Assembly: GCA_027422505.1 (NCBI GenBank) | Contig: JAPQWV010000332.1 | Span: forward strand, 186,001 to 250,000 | Direction of reading: 5' to 3' | DNA: 64,000 bases | Source: Craterostigma plantagineum | Taxonomy: Eukaryota > Streptophyta > Magnoliopsida > Lamiales > Linderniaceae | Shown: piece after piece, positions 22,793 to 35,058 of the stretch | Layout: every line of letters begins with the position of its first letter | Position numbering within the stretch: position 1 is the first letter of the stretch | The notes under the pieces: generated by a model | Told to the model about the DNA's origin: nothing | Seen by the model: only the letters and a program-made list of their open reading frames with translations | Databases searched by the model: none | Position numbers and translations under genes: made by a program

Positions 22793-25700
22793 ATGAACGG
22801 CGGCGGCGAAGTCGAAGGTGATGATCTTATTCGAAAATACGACTTCACCAGCTTATTGCTCTCTTGGACTGTTCAAGAAATTCTCAACGATGACCTCTAC
22901 AAAGAGAAGGTAACTTATAATGTGTTAAAAGAAAACGATTTTGAAGGAGAAGCGATGCCAAATCGACATCTAGGGTTTACTCAATCGTATATTAAAAAAA
23001 AAAAATACTAAACTAACCTTATTAGACAAGTAAATAAACCAAATATATTTATATACCATCCAACGCATATTTGGCAAGCTTTACATACGCGAAAATTGTC
23101 AGCAAAGAAAACTATGTTTCGTATCTTTTTAGGTTCAGGAAATTCCCCTTACATTCGACAGCGTAGACAACTACCTCGGCTCTTACGTATACCCATTGCT
23201 CGAAGAAACAAGGGCAGAAATCGCTTCGTCAATCGAAGCAATCGAAAAGGCGCCGTTCGCCAAAGTGATGGCTCTCAAGGAGATAAATAAGCGTTGTCGG
23301 AAAAAGACACGCTACCAAATTCGGGCAGGCCCGTGGAGCAACAAAGGGACCTTTCACGGGCAGCAGATGCCCTACAAGACGCTGCCCGGAGACTTCGTTA
23401 TTCTGTTGGATCGCCTGCCCGAAACCGCCTCAGGCTTACGGTGGGTTGGCTGCAAGCACGCATTTGCCTTCGTCGAAGATCCTTCGAATTTACGAGTACA
23501 GACGAGGAATTCGATATACTGGGAGAAGGAAGGTTCGATCTATGTGGTTCACTTGGCGAACATGATAACGTATCAGAGGATGTGGAATGGGCTGAAAATG
23601 CGCAAGAATCTTCCAGTCATCGAAAAGATCCTTTGCAAGAACAATGAAGCGGTAAGAACGGAAGGAATAATCCCGGGAATAATGTAGGGTTCGTTTGGTA
23701 TGAAGATTTCAATGTGGAAAAGAAAGGAAAAGTGTAATGGTATGCATCGAGCCATTATATGTTACGCCTTCATGTCATTACACTTTTCTTTTCTTTTTCC
23801 GCATCGGATTCTGCATACATGGTGTAATTGTATTAGAAATTTGATGCGGAAAGGAAAAGGAAAAATGTGTGATTGTACATCATGCCTCGTGTGGTGTACC
23901 GTTACACCTTTTCTTTTCTGCATCGAAATTCAGCATGTCAAATGCACCCTTAAGATCATTGAGTAGTTCAATCGACTAACATTGTAATGTAAACCCTTTT
24001 CTTTGTTTGAATTTGGAAAAGCGCAGGTCGAAGAAAACTGTACTACGGCGCCGGGCAGCTGCGACAAATTAGACGCAAATTTATTGTCCGAGCTAAACAT
24101 TTCGCAGGCGAACGCCGTCGTGAAAGCCCTACACAACGCCGACTCCTATTCGCCGTCTAAGGCGCAATTTGAGCTCATATGGGGCCCTCCCGGGACGGGG
24201 AAGACTAAAACGTCGAGCGTTTTGCTGTACAGTCTCTTAAAGATGAACGTCAAAACCCTAATTTGCGCGCCCACGAACGTCGCGATAACTCAGCTGGCCG
24301 CAAGAGTGGTAGCCGTGGCGACTAACGCCTTTAATAATAAATCTGAGTCGAGCGAAGATTCACCTTTTTCCGTTCCTTTAGGGGAAATGATCATCTTCGG
24401 CAATAAGGAGCGTCTGAAAATTGATTCGAGCATCGAAGGAATATTCTTGGACCATCGCATGCAAACCCTAACGGGCTGCTATTCGAAAGCTGACGATTCA
24501 ATCGCTTCGATGATCGATTTCCTCGAAAATTGCGATTCGCAGTATCGTGACTATTTAAAGAACGCGACGATGAAAAGCGCAAATCGAATCGGCAAGAAAA
24601 CAATTCTTCCAAAGTCGTTTGGACAGTTCGCTCGAGATAGATTTGTTCAACTCGCCGAGCGCCTAAGGCGTTCCATGTCGACCATATTAACCCATCTGGC
24701 GAAATCGTTCGTTCGAGAGAATAACGTAAGAAGCATTGCAAAGACGCTGTCTTTAGTTTCGTCGATCGAAAAGTTATGGATGTCTGAAGAATTGGAGTGC
24801 GCCTTCTTACTACAACATGGAGGGACTTCGTTATTAAACGTTCGAATCCAATGCGTGTCTGCCCTTAAATCTCTTCGCCTGTCTCTTTCTAAGCTTCAAT
24901 TTCCAGGTAACAAAAGGTTCAAGTCTATGAAGTTCTGCTTGAAAAGCGCTTCCTTAGTATTCTGCACAACGTCGTCTGCTTACAAGCTGCACAAAATGTT
25001 CGGAGGATTGTTTGATGTTTTAGTCATAGACGAAGCTGCTCAGCTGAAGGAGTGCGAGTCGATCATAGCCCTGCAAATACCGTTAGTCAAAAGGGTCATC
25101 CTCGTCGGCGATGAACGCCAATTGCCAGCAACCGTAAAAAGCAAGGTAATAAACGATCCATTTTCTTACATCATAAGCTCATTTCCTCTTGGGGTTTGAT
25201 TTCGATGTCAGTACTTATGCAGCTTTGTGAAGAAGCTGGCTTTGGGAGAAGCTTATTCGAGCGCCTAAGCTTGTTGGGCCATTCGAAGCACATGCTAGAC
25301 GTTCAGTACAGAATGCATCCATCGATAAGCAAGTTTCCAAACTCAGAATTCTACTGCGATAGAATATCTGATGCGCCCAACGTCCTCAGCCGAACATACG
25401 AAAAAAATTACGTGGGAGGGAGAATTTTCGGTTCATATTCGTTCATCAACGTTCGAGGCGGGAAAGAAGAGATGGGTTCTTCGGGGCACAGCTTTAAGAA
25501 CATGGAGGAGGTTGCTGTAGTAATGAAGATAGTTCAGAGGCTCTTTAATGGTAATCATCCCAGGTTTTTGAACTTAAAAAAGTTCGCAGTTTTAACCTTT
25601 TTTTTTTGTTTTCGACTAGCTTGGGAAACTTCGAAGGAAAAGCTCAGTATAGGCGTGATATCCCCCTACGCTGCTCAAGTCACCTGTATACAACAGAAAC

Positions 25701-26276
25701 TGAAGCAAAAAGGATACGAAAACAACGATGGATTTGCAGTTAATGCGAAGTCTATCGATGGGTTTCAGGGGAGCGAAGAGGACGTCATCATAATCTCCAC
25801 AGTTAGATCTAACGATCGTTGCAGTATTGGTTTCTTGTCTAGTCCTCAAAGGGCCAACGTTGCTCTCACTAGAGCTCGGTAAGTTGTAAGATTTTCTTGA
25901 AGTTGAGATTCAAGAAAAAACATCGTAATAAGCCCCTTTTTGGCTTATTCTTTACAGGCATTGCATGTGGATTGTAGGGAACGAGAGGACGCTGAGCAAC
26001 GCCTATTCTGTCTGGCGAACGCTTGTCTTCGATGCAAAGAGTCGTGGGCTTTTCTTCGACGCCGATGATCTCTCTTTGATTGGACGAACGCCGTCGATGA
26101 AAAAAGCTCCAAAGATTTCGACTTGGAGGCCAATTCATCGAAAGGCTCAAACTGCTGTTATCTCTGATACTGTAAACGGGGAAGAAGGGAGAAATTCGAC
26201 GCCCGATAGAGACGTGGTGGGCCAGAAACTAGAAGAAATGTTTGCTCGTTTCGAATCTTTCAGAATACGAGGATGA
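22793..26276 (+). CDS. SEN1/UPF1-like superfamily 1 helicase (plant UvrD/SEN1-like family), 886 aa
   Basis: Six exons fit: 22793-22909, 23133-23651, 24027-25145, 25223-25550, 25620-25878 and 25958-26276, all with GT-AG introns and a continuous frame. The start [11 protein letters not shown] is followed by the family phrase [19 protein letters not shown]. Helicase motifs appear in order: Walker A GPPGTGKT (about residue 265), VIDEAAQ (motif II), GDERQLPA (III), QYRMHPSIS (IV), [11 protein letters not shown] (V) and VALTRAR (VI). This is the Upf1-like SF1 class, which unwinds RNA or DNA 5' to 3' using ATP; plant members of this subgroup, annotated as C29A10.10c- or SEN1-like, are poorly studied. 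The gene looks intact and is shorter than animal senataxin, lacking its long N-terminal domain. Confidence 0.92.
23687..23950. mobile_element. MITE in helicase intron 2, Harbinger/Tourist-like
   Basis: The ends are gggttcgtttggtatg and, reverse-complemented, gggtgcatttgacatg, an imperfect terminal inverted repeat typical of Tourist-like elements. The interior is purine/pyrimidine-rich (aaaagaaaggaaaag and its complement), giving a fold-back. The flanking TA-rich bases do not give a clean 3-bp duplication. Confidence 0.55.
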
Positions 26277-26836
26277 CGATGTTAGCTTCGGTTTCTCAGA
26301 CAATATTTTCTTGATTGTCGTTTTATACCCTGGGATTTTTCTCTCGTCCAAAGATTTTCATCCATGGATATTTTGCATGCCTTCTTTGTTTTCTTCTGAC
26401 AATTCTATTAAAATTGCTCGACGGAGATTGGCCATGGAGCAGATATTATGCATTTGACGCAATCGACTCACAAAGAAATCGAAAAATGATCGAAACTTGG
26501 AAAGGAAAAGGTGGGAAAACGTACAAGAAAACAAAAGGATGATCATGATAACGAAATCATAGATAATGCTGGGCCGAAGATAAGAGGGAGAGGAGATAGA
26601 TGTTGATAAGAAAAAACAGAGATCTAAGAAAACTGATGGACTTGAGAATCACATCAACAACTTATAATCAGTCTACAAGCATATTTCCAAGGAGACAATT
26701 TTTTACATTCCTTCATTTGAACATGCAATTGTTAATTGTGTACTATCCATCCAAGAAAGAAAGAACACAAAATAGATCATTAAGGCTTCAAAGTCTTCGA
26801 AATTTGGGATAACTGATAAAACAAACAAGAAATCAC
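26277..26836. other. Helicase 3' flank and 3' flank of the duplicated L1-family gene
   Basis: The first about 200 bases are helicase 3' flank. From about 26505 (ggtgggaaaacgtacaag) to 26836 the sequence matches 58945-59325, the downstream flank of the intact gene at 59408-60196, with small indels. It marks one edge of that segmental duplication. Confidence 0.7.
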
Positions 26837-27283
26837 TGTTAGATAAGCTCAATCAAAAAAGGAGTAAAATAAAAATAATAAAAAAAATAAAAGTCACACA
26901 AGATCTTTCAAGTATCATGAAGCGGTCAAAGAAAATATTTGGGGAAGACAAAATGAGAAGAAGCCGAAAAACAGATCTACAGCTACAGCCGCAAATGAAG
27001 ACATCCATATGATATGATATGATTTTATGTATTTATCTTAGTTGTCCTCTCTTATGATTAATGTACTATATATATGCATGCATGTGTAGTAGAAAACGTG
27101 TGGTGAGGGGAGAGAAAAAAAGAAAGAAAGGGTATGTATTAGAAAGCAAAAAGTTTTATTCCTCTTATGTGAAAAAATCGTGTCTCTTGCCATAAGCAAA
27201 AGAGCCATTTATTTCTCCTCTCACTCACCAAATAATCGACCCTCACATATAATCGTTCCTCTGCATACATTAATAAAACAACA
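26837..27283. mobile_element. Solo LTR, 447 bp
   Basis: The insertion starts TGTTAGATAAGC and ends AAAACAACA, with the 5-bp duplication atcac at 26832-26836 and 27284-27288. The paralogous sequence near 59321 reads aagaaatcacactactc without it, so the empty site is in the same window. TG...CA ends, a 5-bp duplication and no internal region fit a solo LTR; the family is not identified. Confidence 0.82.
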
Positions 27284-27372
27284 ATCACACACTACTCAAT
27301 CAGATAACTCACCATCTTTCTCATCAACAATCGAAGAATGTCATCCTTTCCCATTATATATCTTCATTCTAA

Positions 27373-27657
27373 TCACTTCTCTTCATCAACATTGCGATCA
27401 TCATCGCCATACCCATAAATAGGCAGCGCCAAAGAATCAGAAAACTTCAAGTGAAGGCACTTAACACCTATCCACTTCTTGGGAACAATTTTCACCACCT
27501 CATCGATAGCCCCAAACACGTTATCGGCGATAGATTTACCATCCATTACGCCCCATTTCCCAACTCTCAAACACTACAAGTCCCACTGCTCAAGCACCAA
27601 AGATTCGATTTCAACGCCTTTTCGATCTCCTCTTTCCAATCGCTTCCGTTAGGTTCC
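27373..27657 (-). pseudogene. C-terminal half of a duplicated L1-family ribosomal protein pseudogene
   Basis: On the minus strand this matches the last third of the gene at 59408-60196, with products such as IVPKKWIGVKCLHLKFSDSL. One A is missing near 27570, shifting the frame. Its 5' neighbour in the gene lies at 34551-35058, on the far side of the LTR element inserted at 27658-34550. Confidence 0.93.
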
Positions 27658-27789
27658 TGCCATGGATTTACCCCATGGTAAGGGAAGTGACGTGGCTGCC
27701 ATGGAGGATGGTGGTGAGAAGCTGAGAGGTGAAGCCGGCGATGCTGTCGAAGGAGGAGAAAAAGGAGATTGGCGTTGGGGGAAGACTAA

Positions 27790-28441
27790 GACCATCTCCA
27801 ACCGAGAAACACATTCTCAAACTCAAACGCATACTCAAACTCAAAATGCAGTAATTCATCTTCAACCGTTCAACTCATTCTCAAACTCAAAAGACTATTT
27901 TTATTATATTCTCTTCTATAAAAGTTTTCCAGAATTTTAGTTACTACCCACATATTTTATAATTTTTCAAAATGATGTGATACTATTATTTTTTAGGACA
28001 TGGTTTTTAAATCAATATTGATGTATCATACTTTTATCATATCGTTACATAGGTCAACTATTTTTCAACAAGCGTGGAACATCGTCATCTCTTCGGAACA
28101 CCAACTTTCAAGGGTATTTATGTCATTCTACTTCCCATCTACTCCCTTTACACGATTAAACAGCAGATCTATTATTACAATACAACAAAGCCAAGACGTA
28201 CAAAGGTAATAATGCAAGAGCGAGCTTTCCCAGATCTGTCAGCTTTTTCTGACAGGAAGAAAAAATTAAGTACTTTGAATGCAAATTGAAAATATATATC
28301 GCATAAAACTGTACACAGACGCAAACATGCGTCAAAACGGAAAAGAGAGAAATATGAAACGCATTTTGAGTTGTGTTTTGGTGTTCGACTGGAGTAAATT
28401 TACCTCAAATTTTGGATTTTAAGATCCGGTTGGAGATGCTC
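27790..28441. mobile_element. Harbinger-like non-autonomous element A, 652 bp
   Basis: Starts GACCATCTCCAACCG and ends CGGTTGGAGATGCTC, inverted repeats, with TAA on each side (27787-27789 and 28442-28444). The 3' LTR of the host has the unoccupied site gactaaggtgagg. The interior has repeated ttctcaaactcaaa phrases. TAA target and ends fit PIF/Harbinger MITEs. Confidence 0.85.
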
Positions 28442-28444
28442 TAA

Positions 28445-29121
28445 GACCATATGGAACCGATATCGCTTCTCAAACACGCATTCTCAAACTCAAAATGCAG
28501 TAATTTTTCTCCAACCGATCAACCCATTCTCAGACTTAATAGACTGTTTTTTAATATTCACTTTCACACCAATTTTTACAAATTTCAATACTACCCACAT
28601 ATTTTACAATTTTTACTATATATATATATATATATATATTTTGCTGTTCACGCGGAGCATATCAGCTTGAGCTAGCTTAAAGGCTGTGCTATGTTAGTTT
28701 CTTGATAGCAGTGTCATTCAAGGCTGGATTATTATTGTTTATATTTTCCAAATGAGATGTATCTCATCTTTTTTTTTTCCAACAGTACTGCACATGGGAA
28801 AGTGGAAAAATATTAATATTTGTTTCCCTCTCCCACTTAGAGAACATTTATTAGACGAAAGTACAGAATTTTTCTGACAACCAATGCTGACATGGTACGA
28901 AGAGCACTGAATTCATCCGTTTTCTACTAAAATAAATTATTTTAGGGATTCTTTTGTAACAGTAGAAAATTTATGCGTTGGATCTCTTTGCAAACGCAAA
29001 CGTGCGTTTTTTTTTTGAGAGAGAGAGAAATGATAAATTCCATTTTGAGTTTGGTTTTTGGTATCTATTGGAGTAATTTTACCCCATTTTTTTGGGATTT
29101 GCAGCTCCATTGGAGTTGCTC
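28445..29121. mobile_element. Harbinger-like non-autonomous element B, 677 bp
   Basis: Starts GACCATATGGAACCG and ends TTGGAGTTGCTC, with TAA at 28442-28444 and 29122-29124. It shares one TAA with element A. It has the same family phrases as A (ttctcaaactcaaaatgcag) but differs in sequence, so it is a second insertion and not a duplication of A. Confidence 0.82.
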
Positions 29122-29489
29122 TAAGGTGAGGAAGAAGGGAGTAAAAAGGGAATTAATCCTTGGGTTGGGTTGGCTCGAGATGGGCTGCGCTGATGATGGC
29201 TTGGAGTGGGCTTTATGAGTAGTTATTTTGATATCTAAATTGGGATTATTGTTGTTTTGCCCAATATGCTTTCTTACGTTATATAGTACCGTTCATGCCC
29301 TAAACAGATTATGAAAAGTTTAACCTCATTCTCTTCCTCCTTTGTCTTCTTCTTCTCAACCTTTTCTTCTTCTTCTCTTTCTCATCTCACCTTCTATTCA
29401 CGTAATAATATTCGTACTTATCATTTGCACTGATATATCCGTACTAGCTAATACTATACACTTAATCATACCACATCAATACACTACAC

Positions 29490-29502
29490 TAGTATCAGAG
29501 CG
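29490..29502 (+). promoter_or_regulatory. Primer-binding site (Met tRNA) of the chromovirus
   Basis: tagtatcagagcg matches the initiator Met tRNA site tggtatcagagc with one change, two bases after the LTR. Confidence 0.75.
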
Positions 29503-29517
29503 ATCCGATCCTAGGCA

Positions 29518-32500
29518 ATGGCTGACCATACTCGATTGAAGGACTTGCAAGAGGATCAAAAGAAGCTGGAAGCCACGTTCCAGTAGGATGAGTCCAATAG
29601 GGAAGCTGTTGAACCGAAGATCTGGGGGCAGTTCACCATTTTGGAGCTGGAAATGACCAATAAAATGGAAAAAATCAGTGATGATCTTAACAACAAACTG
29701 GATTCCATTAATAAAGCTATAAATGGTCCACAAGTGCAGTTGCAGAAAAACAGTGGAGAGTCAATATTGGACGCCACTCCCCACGACCCACACGCCATAA
29801 ATTGCCCATTATCAACCCACAACAACAGGCAAATCCCATGGAAATGATCCATTTCACACATAACGCATCATCGTCCTATCAGGCCCCTCACGTGCGCCCT
29901 AACCCATTTACTAGTCCTACCCCGAGGGTTGATTTTCCTAGGTTTGATCGGACAAACCCTAGATCTTGGATGTTGAAGTGTGAAGGGTATTTCTGGTTGA
30001 TGCGCAACATCCCTAATCAACAGAAGGTGACTTTAGCAGCCATGCATTTGGAAGGAAAGGCCTCTGCCTGGTACCAGAATATAGCCAGCAGACAGTTCCA
30101 GTTGAGCTGGGAACAGTTTTTGAACCTAGTATCAGCTAGGTTTGAGGAGCTTAACGAGGCTAAAATCATAGGGGAGTTCAATAAATTCAAGCAGATGGGA
30201 TCCTATAATGACTATGTGGACAAGTTTGAGGAACTCGAGGCATGCATGTTGATGTTTAATAATCGGGAATATTCTGAATAACACTTTGTCGCTAGCTTCA
30301 TCAGCAGGTTGAGTGAGGAGTTACAGTGTTTCATTATGATGTTTGAGCCAAGTAACCTGCAAGATACTATAAATTTGGGAAGATGCAGTTGCAGACCTTG
30401 GAAGCTATTACCAAAAGAAGTAGGGGACAAGTTAGGACTGGTAACACTGCCTACAATGATGGTAAGAGGAATGAAACATTTAACAGCCAGCAAGGACCAA
30501 GACAGGGAGTTCTTAAGCCTCCCACTAAGCTGTTAACTGTAGCTGAGATGGCTGTTAGGAGGGAGAAAGGGTTGTGCTACAATTGTGATGGAGTCTTCAC
30601 CCCATGGAATAGGTGTATGAACAGGATGGCATACCTCATCATGACAGAAGATGACGAGTTGTCGTGTATTGAGGATGGCGCAAGGGACCCTGAAGAAACA
30701 GCAGAGGAGGTTTTATTTTCGGCCACCACAGCTACTGGAAAGACAAGGCCAAACACCATGAATGTTATGGGAAATTTCATGGGGCATCAGTTGAGCATAC
30801 TAATATATTCTGGCATCTCGTTAAGTTTTCTACGGGCCAGCACGACCAAGGAACTTAAGTGCCCATTATTACCCGGGAAGCCTATAGTTGTGAAGGTCGC
30901 AAATGGGCAGAAATTGAGTAGTACCCTACAGGCTGCAGGGTTTAAATGGATGATGGGGGGTGAGGAGTTTAGTCACTCTTTGAGGATTCTACAGAATGAA
31001 GGATGTGACATCATTTTAGGGGGTGTTGGATGAGCTCACCAATCAAGTTTGATTATGGGTGCATGACCTTCACTCTTAAGTGGGAAGGTAGGAAGGTGAA
31101 AATACAAGCTCTCACCACAGATGGTAGGTGTAAGGTAGTCACTGGACCCACCCTATACAGGATGTCTCAGTTAACTTATGCCTAGGAGATAGAAGAGGCT
31201 TACCTGGCCATGCCCAATCTTGTAGGGGTTGAACCAGACAAGAAGCATCCCCAAATCTCACAAATTCTAACAGAATATACTGCTGTAGTTTCAGAACCCA
31301 AGGGGTTGCCACCATCAAGAGGAGTAGGACATCAAATTATCCTCAAGTCAGGAAGTACACCAAGGCAGCTGGGGCCTTACAGAACTTGTCATGCACACAA
31401 GAATGAAATTGAGGCAATCATTCGGGAGATGATGCAAGCAGGGATTATACGACACATCAAGAGTTCATTTTCATCACCAGCCATTTTGGGACTTGTCGTA
31501 TGTGTGTGGACTATAGATATCTGAATGGGATGACTGTCAAACACGACTACCCAATTCCTGTTATAGATGATCTATTGGATGAGCTCAGGGGGGCAACTAT
31601 TATTTCAAAAATTGACTTGAGATCAGGGAATTTTTAGATCCTCATGAGGTTTGAAGACAGACATTTGACAGCCTTTAAGGCTCACAATGGGCACTATGAA
31701 TTTCTTGTGATGCCTTTTGGGTTGTGCAATGCCCCGGCAACCTTTCAATCCTTGATGAACCAGGTTTTTCAGGAACAATTGAGGAGGTTTGTGCTTGTTT
31801 TCTTTGATGACATTTTGGTGTATAGCAAAAGCTGGGAGGAACATTTGGAACATCTAAGAATAGTGCTGCAATTATTAAGGCAGAATATGTTGTATGCCAA
31901 AAGAAGCAAATGCCATTTTGGGCAGACCCAGATAGAGTATTTGGGTCATATCATCTCAGACAAGGGGGTAGCAAATGACCCTGATAAGGTGGCATGTATG
32001 AATGAATGGCCTGCAAGAACTTGAAGCAGCTGAGAGGTTTTTTGGGGCTGACAGGGTACTACCGAAGATTTGTAAAGGGCTATGGGCAGATTAGCAAGCC
32101 ACTCATTAATCTGCTTAAGAAGAACAGTTTCACATGAAGTAGTGAGGCGAAAGATCTTTTAGAGAACTTAAGAAGGCCATGACCAGCACCCAGTACTAGC
32201 CATGCCAGATTTTACTCAACCGTTCATCATAGAGACTAATGCAAGTGGACAAGGCATAGGGGCCTCTTATGCAAGGGGGAAAACCAATTGCCTTCATGAG
32301 CAAGGGTTTTCACAAAAAAATCAGGCACTCGCTATATATGAAAGGGAGTTTTTGGTCGTAGTTATGGCTGTGCAGAAATGGAGACACTATCTTGAAGGGC
32401 AACAAATTCATCATCAAGACTGACCAAGAGGCCTTAAAGTACTTGATGAGCCAGAAAGTTCTTTCCCTTTAGAGCAGAGATGGATGGCAAAGCTTTTGGA

Positions 32501-34060
32501 ATTTGACTATGAAATACAATACAAAAAAGGGGCTGAAAATAGGGTTGCATATGCACTATCAAGGAGAGAAGTGGAGCACACCATTTTTGGTACTACTACC
32601 ATCATACCCAGTTGGGTACAGAGACTTACAAGGAGCTATCAGAGGGATTCTCAATTGGAAGGTATCCTAACTACCAAGGCTATTGACCCAACCACTCACC
32701 CCATGCACCAGGTTACAGAAGGAATCATAAGGTACAAGGGCAGGCTCATGGTTGGGAAGGATGCTGAACTAAAGGCAGATATCATATCTGCCCTACATGA
32801 TTCAGCTATTGGAGGGCATTCTGGAATGCATGGACCTATGCAAGACTGAAAAGACTATTCTACAGGCCTAAGATGATAGCAGATGTTGAAGAATGGGTTA
32901 AAAACTGTGAGATTTGCTGTAAGAATAAGGCTGACCATGGTGCATATGCAGGGTACTTACAGCCCCTACCCTTTCCAAATCAAGCATGGACACACATTTC
33001 AATGGATTTTGTGGAAGGGTTGCCTAAATCAGAGGGGAAAGATACTATTATGGTGATAGTGGACAGGCTAACAAAGTATGCTCACTTCATTGGCCTATCA
33101 CACCCCTATACAGCTGAAACTGTTGCCAAGGTTTTTATTGCCCATATTTATAGGCTACATGGCATGCCCACAACCATTGTCTCGGATAGGACAAGGTGTT
33201 TACCAGCACTTTCTGGAAGGAACTGTTTGGGATGTTAAATATTAGTCTTAACATGTATACGGCCTACCACCTCAGTCTGATGGCCAGACCGAGAGGGTAA
33301 ACCAATGCCTAGAAGCATACTTGAGCTGCATGACCAGTGAGCACCCAAGGAAATGGTTCCATTGGCTACCCATGGCAGAGTTTTGGTACAACCCAAATTA
33401 TCACAACAGTACAAAGGTCACACCATTCCAAGCCCTCTATGGTTTCCTCCCACCCCAGGTTGCTATGGAACCCTATTTGGGAACTACGGTTTCAGGAGCA
33501 GGGAATTTTGTGCAAGAAAGGTCGGAACTTTTACAGACGCTCAAGAAGAATCTGACCCTAGCTCAACAAAGGATGAAGATTTACGCGGATCAACGGAGGT
33601 AGGAGAGGAATTTTGAGGTAGGTCAGAAGGTTACCTCAAGTTGAAACCTTTTCGCCAGAACTCGGTGTCCCTACGTCGAAATCTCAACCTAAGTGCCCGC
33701 TACTATGGCCCGTTCGAGATTCTAGAGAAGGTAGGCCCCGTGGCGTATCGTCTCGACTTTCCTGCTGAAGCCAAGATCCACCCCACGTTCCACGTCTCGC
33801 TATTGAAGAAAGCTGTGAGCCCCAAGATGACCCCCTCACCAACGCTGCCTCAACAAATGAAAAAAGTGATATCTTGGTAGTACCCACTCAAATTCTGGAC
33901 AAGAGGGTGATTACCCGAAACAGGGAGAGTGTTCCCCAGCTACTGATTCAATGGTCGAACAACGAATCTGAGAGTGTGACACGGAAGGATGAGAAGTACC
34001 TACGGGCTAAATTTTCGAGAACAAATCCTTGGGGACAAGGATTTACTCGACCCGGGGGTA
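29518..34060 (+). pseudogene. Chromovirus gag-pol (many lesions)
   Basis: From ATG 29518, a coiled-coil N-terminus leads to a TAG within 25 codons. The gag core is at 29802-30281 (RSWMLKCEGYFWL, LEGKASAWYQN), followed by a degenerate zinc knuckle (CYNCDGVFTPWNRC) and a protease whose DTGAS motif has become YSGIS. RT shows VMPFGLCNAPATFQ and FFDDILVYS at about 31800. RNase H (IIETNASGQGIGA), integrase (ISMDFVEGLP, then a broken VSDR region) and a C-terminal segment ending in a chromodomain-like stretch (ILDKRVITRNRE, LIQWSN) follow. Stops and shifts occur in nearly every domain. Confidence 0.9.
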
Positions 34061-34061
34061 T

Positions 34062-34550
34062 TGTCATGGATTTACCACATGGTAAGGGAAGTGACGTGGC
34101 TGCCATGGAGGATGGTGGCGAGAAGCTGAGGTCAAGCCGGCGATGCTGTCGAAGGAGGAGAAAAAGGAGATTGGCGTTGGGCAAAGACTAAGGTGAGGAA
34201 GAAGGGAGTAAAGGGAATTAATCTTTGGGCTGGGTTGGCTCGAGATGGGCTGGGCTGATGATTGCTTGGAGTGGGCTTTATGAGTAGTTATTTTGATATC
34301 TAAATTGGGATTATTGTTGTTTGCCCAATATGCTTTCTTATGTTATTTAGTACTGTTCATGCACTGAACAGATTATGAAAAGTTTAACCTAATTCTCTTC
34401 CTCCTTTGTCTTCTTCTTCTCAACCTTTTATTCTTCTTCTCTTTCTCATCTCACCTTCTATTCACGTATTAATATTCGTACTTATCATTTGCACTGATAT
34501 AGCCGTACTAGCAAATACTATACTTAATCATACTACATCAATACACTACA
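34062..34550 (+). repeat. 3' LTR of the chromovirus
   Basis: 489 bp, preceded by the purine tract cccgggggtat. It carries the empty MITE site TAA at 34189-34191, which proves the two MITEs in the 5' LTR arrived after reverse transcription. Confidence 0.92.
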
Positions 34551-35058
34551 GTTTCAAATCCACAGGCATCGGAATTTTCCTCTTTTTCTTGTAGATAACC
34601 CTCCCCAACACCTTAGGAAGCAAAGGGACGACGCTTTTGGCATCCAAGAACACATCGAACGAATCATAGAGCCTTTTCTTTGAATCGAAAGAGGCGTAAT
34701 CGGACTTGAGCTTCGACAGCTTAATAACCTTCATGCAGAAGGAAAAGGGCAGATTTTTCAGCAGTTTGTTGGCTCCTTCGCTAGTGATTCTCTTCCCATC
34801 GACGATGAGGAAGAGATTCAAGCTCAAATCGTCATGGGAGAGAAGGGTGTGCTTGAGAGAGATTCTGCGTGGTTTCGCATGAGCTATTTTGGTGGGAAAT
34901 TTTCTAAGGTTCCCGCGAGGTACATGAAATCATCATTGTCTCCTTCGTCCGATGAGTGGGAATTTGAACGATCGTTCTTCAATTTCCATTTGAGTAGGGC
35001 TTTAATTGCTCTATCAACAGCTTCTTCTTTGATTATACCTCTGCTTGAACCGATGGTT
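34551..35058 (-). pseudogene. N-terminal half of the duplicated L1-family pseudogene
   Basis: On the minus strand this continues the split gene with NLFLIVDGKRITSEGANKLL, KLSKLKSDYASFDSKKRL and LPKVLGRV. Two single-base deletions near 34880-34905 create a premature TAG, and the position equal to the intact start codon no longer reads ATG. The copy is therefore dead even without the retrotransposon. Confidence 0.93.

Larger units (their letters stand above)
27658..29488 (+). repeat. 5' LTR of the chromovirus, enlarged by two MITEs
   Basis: 1831 bp against 489 bp for the 3' LTR. The extra 1335 bp are the two Harbinger-like elements at 27790-28441 and 28445-29121 plus one TAA. The LTR parts outside them align with 34062-34550 with modest divergence. 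Confidence 0.92.
27658..34550 (+). mobile_element. Ty3/Gypsy chromovirus-like LTR element inserted in the pseudogene
   Basis: LTRs begin TGYCATGGATTTACC and end ATACACTACA. The target duplication is gttcc/gtttc (27653-27657 and 34551-34555), one base apart, while the intact paralogue has gtttc. Pol order is protease, RT, RNase H, integrase (Gypsy order) with a chromodomain-like C-terminus. Many stops and frameshifts show decay older than that of the Athila element. Confidence 0.92.
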
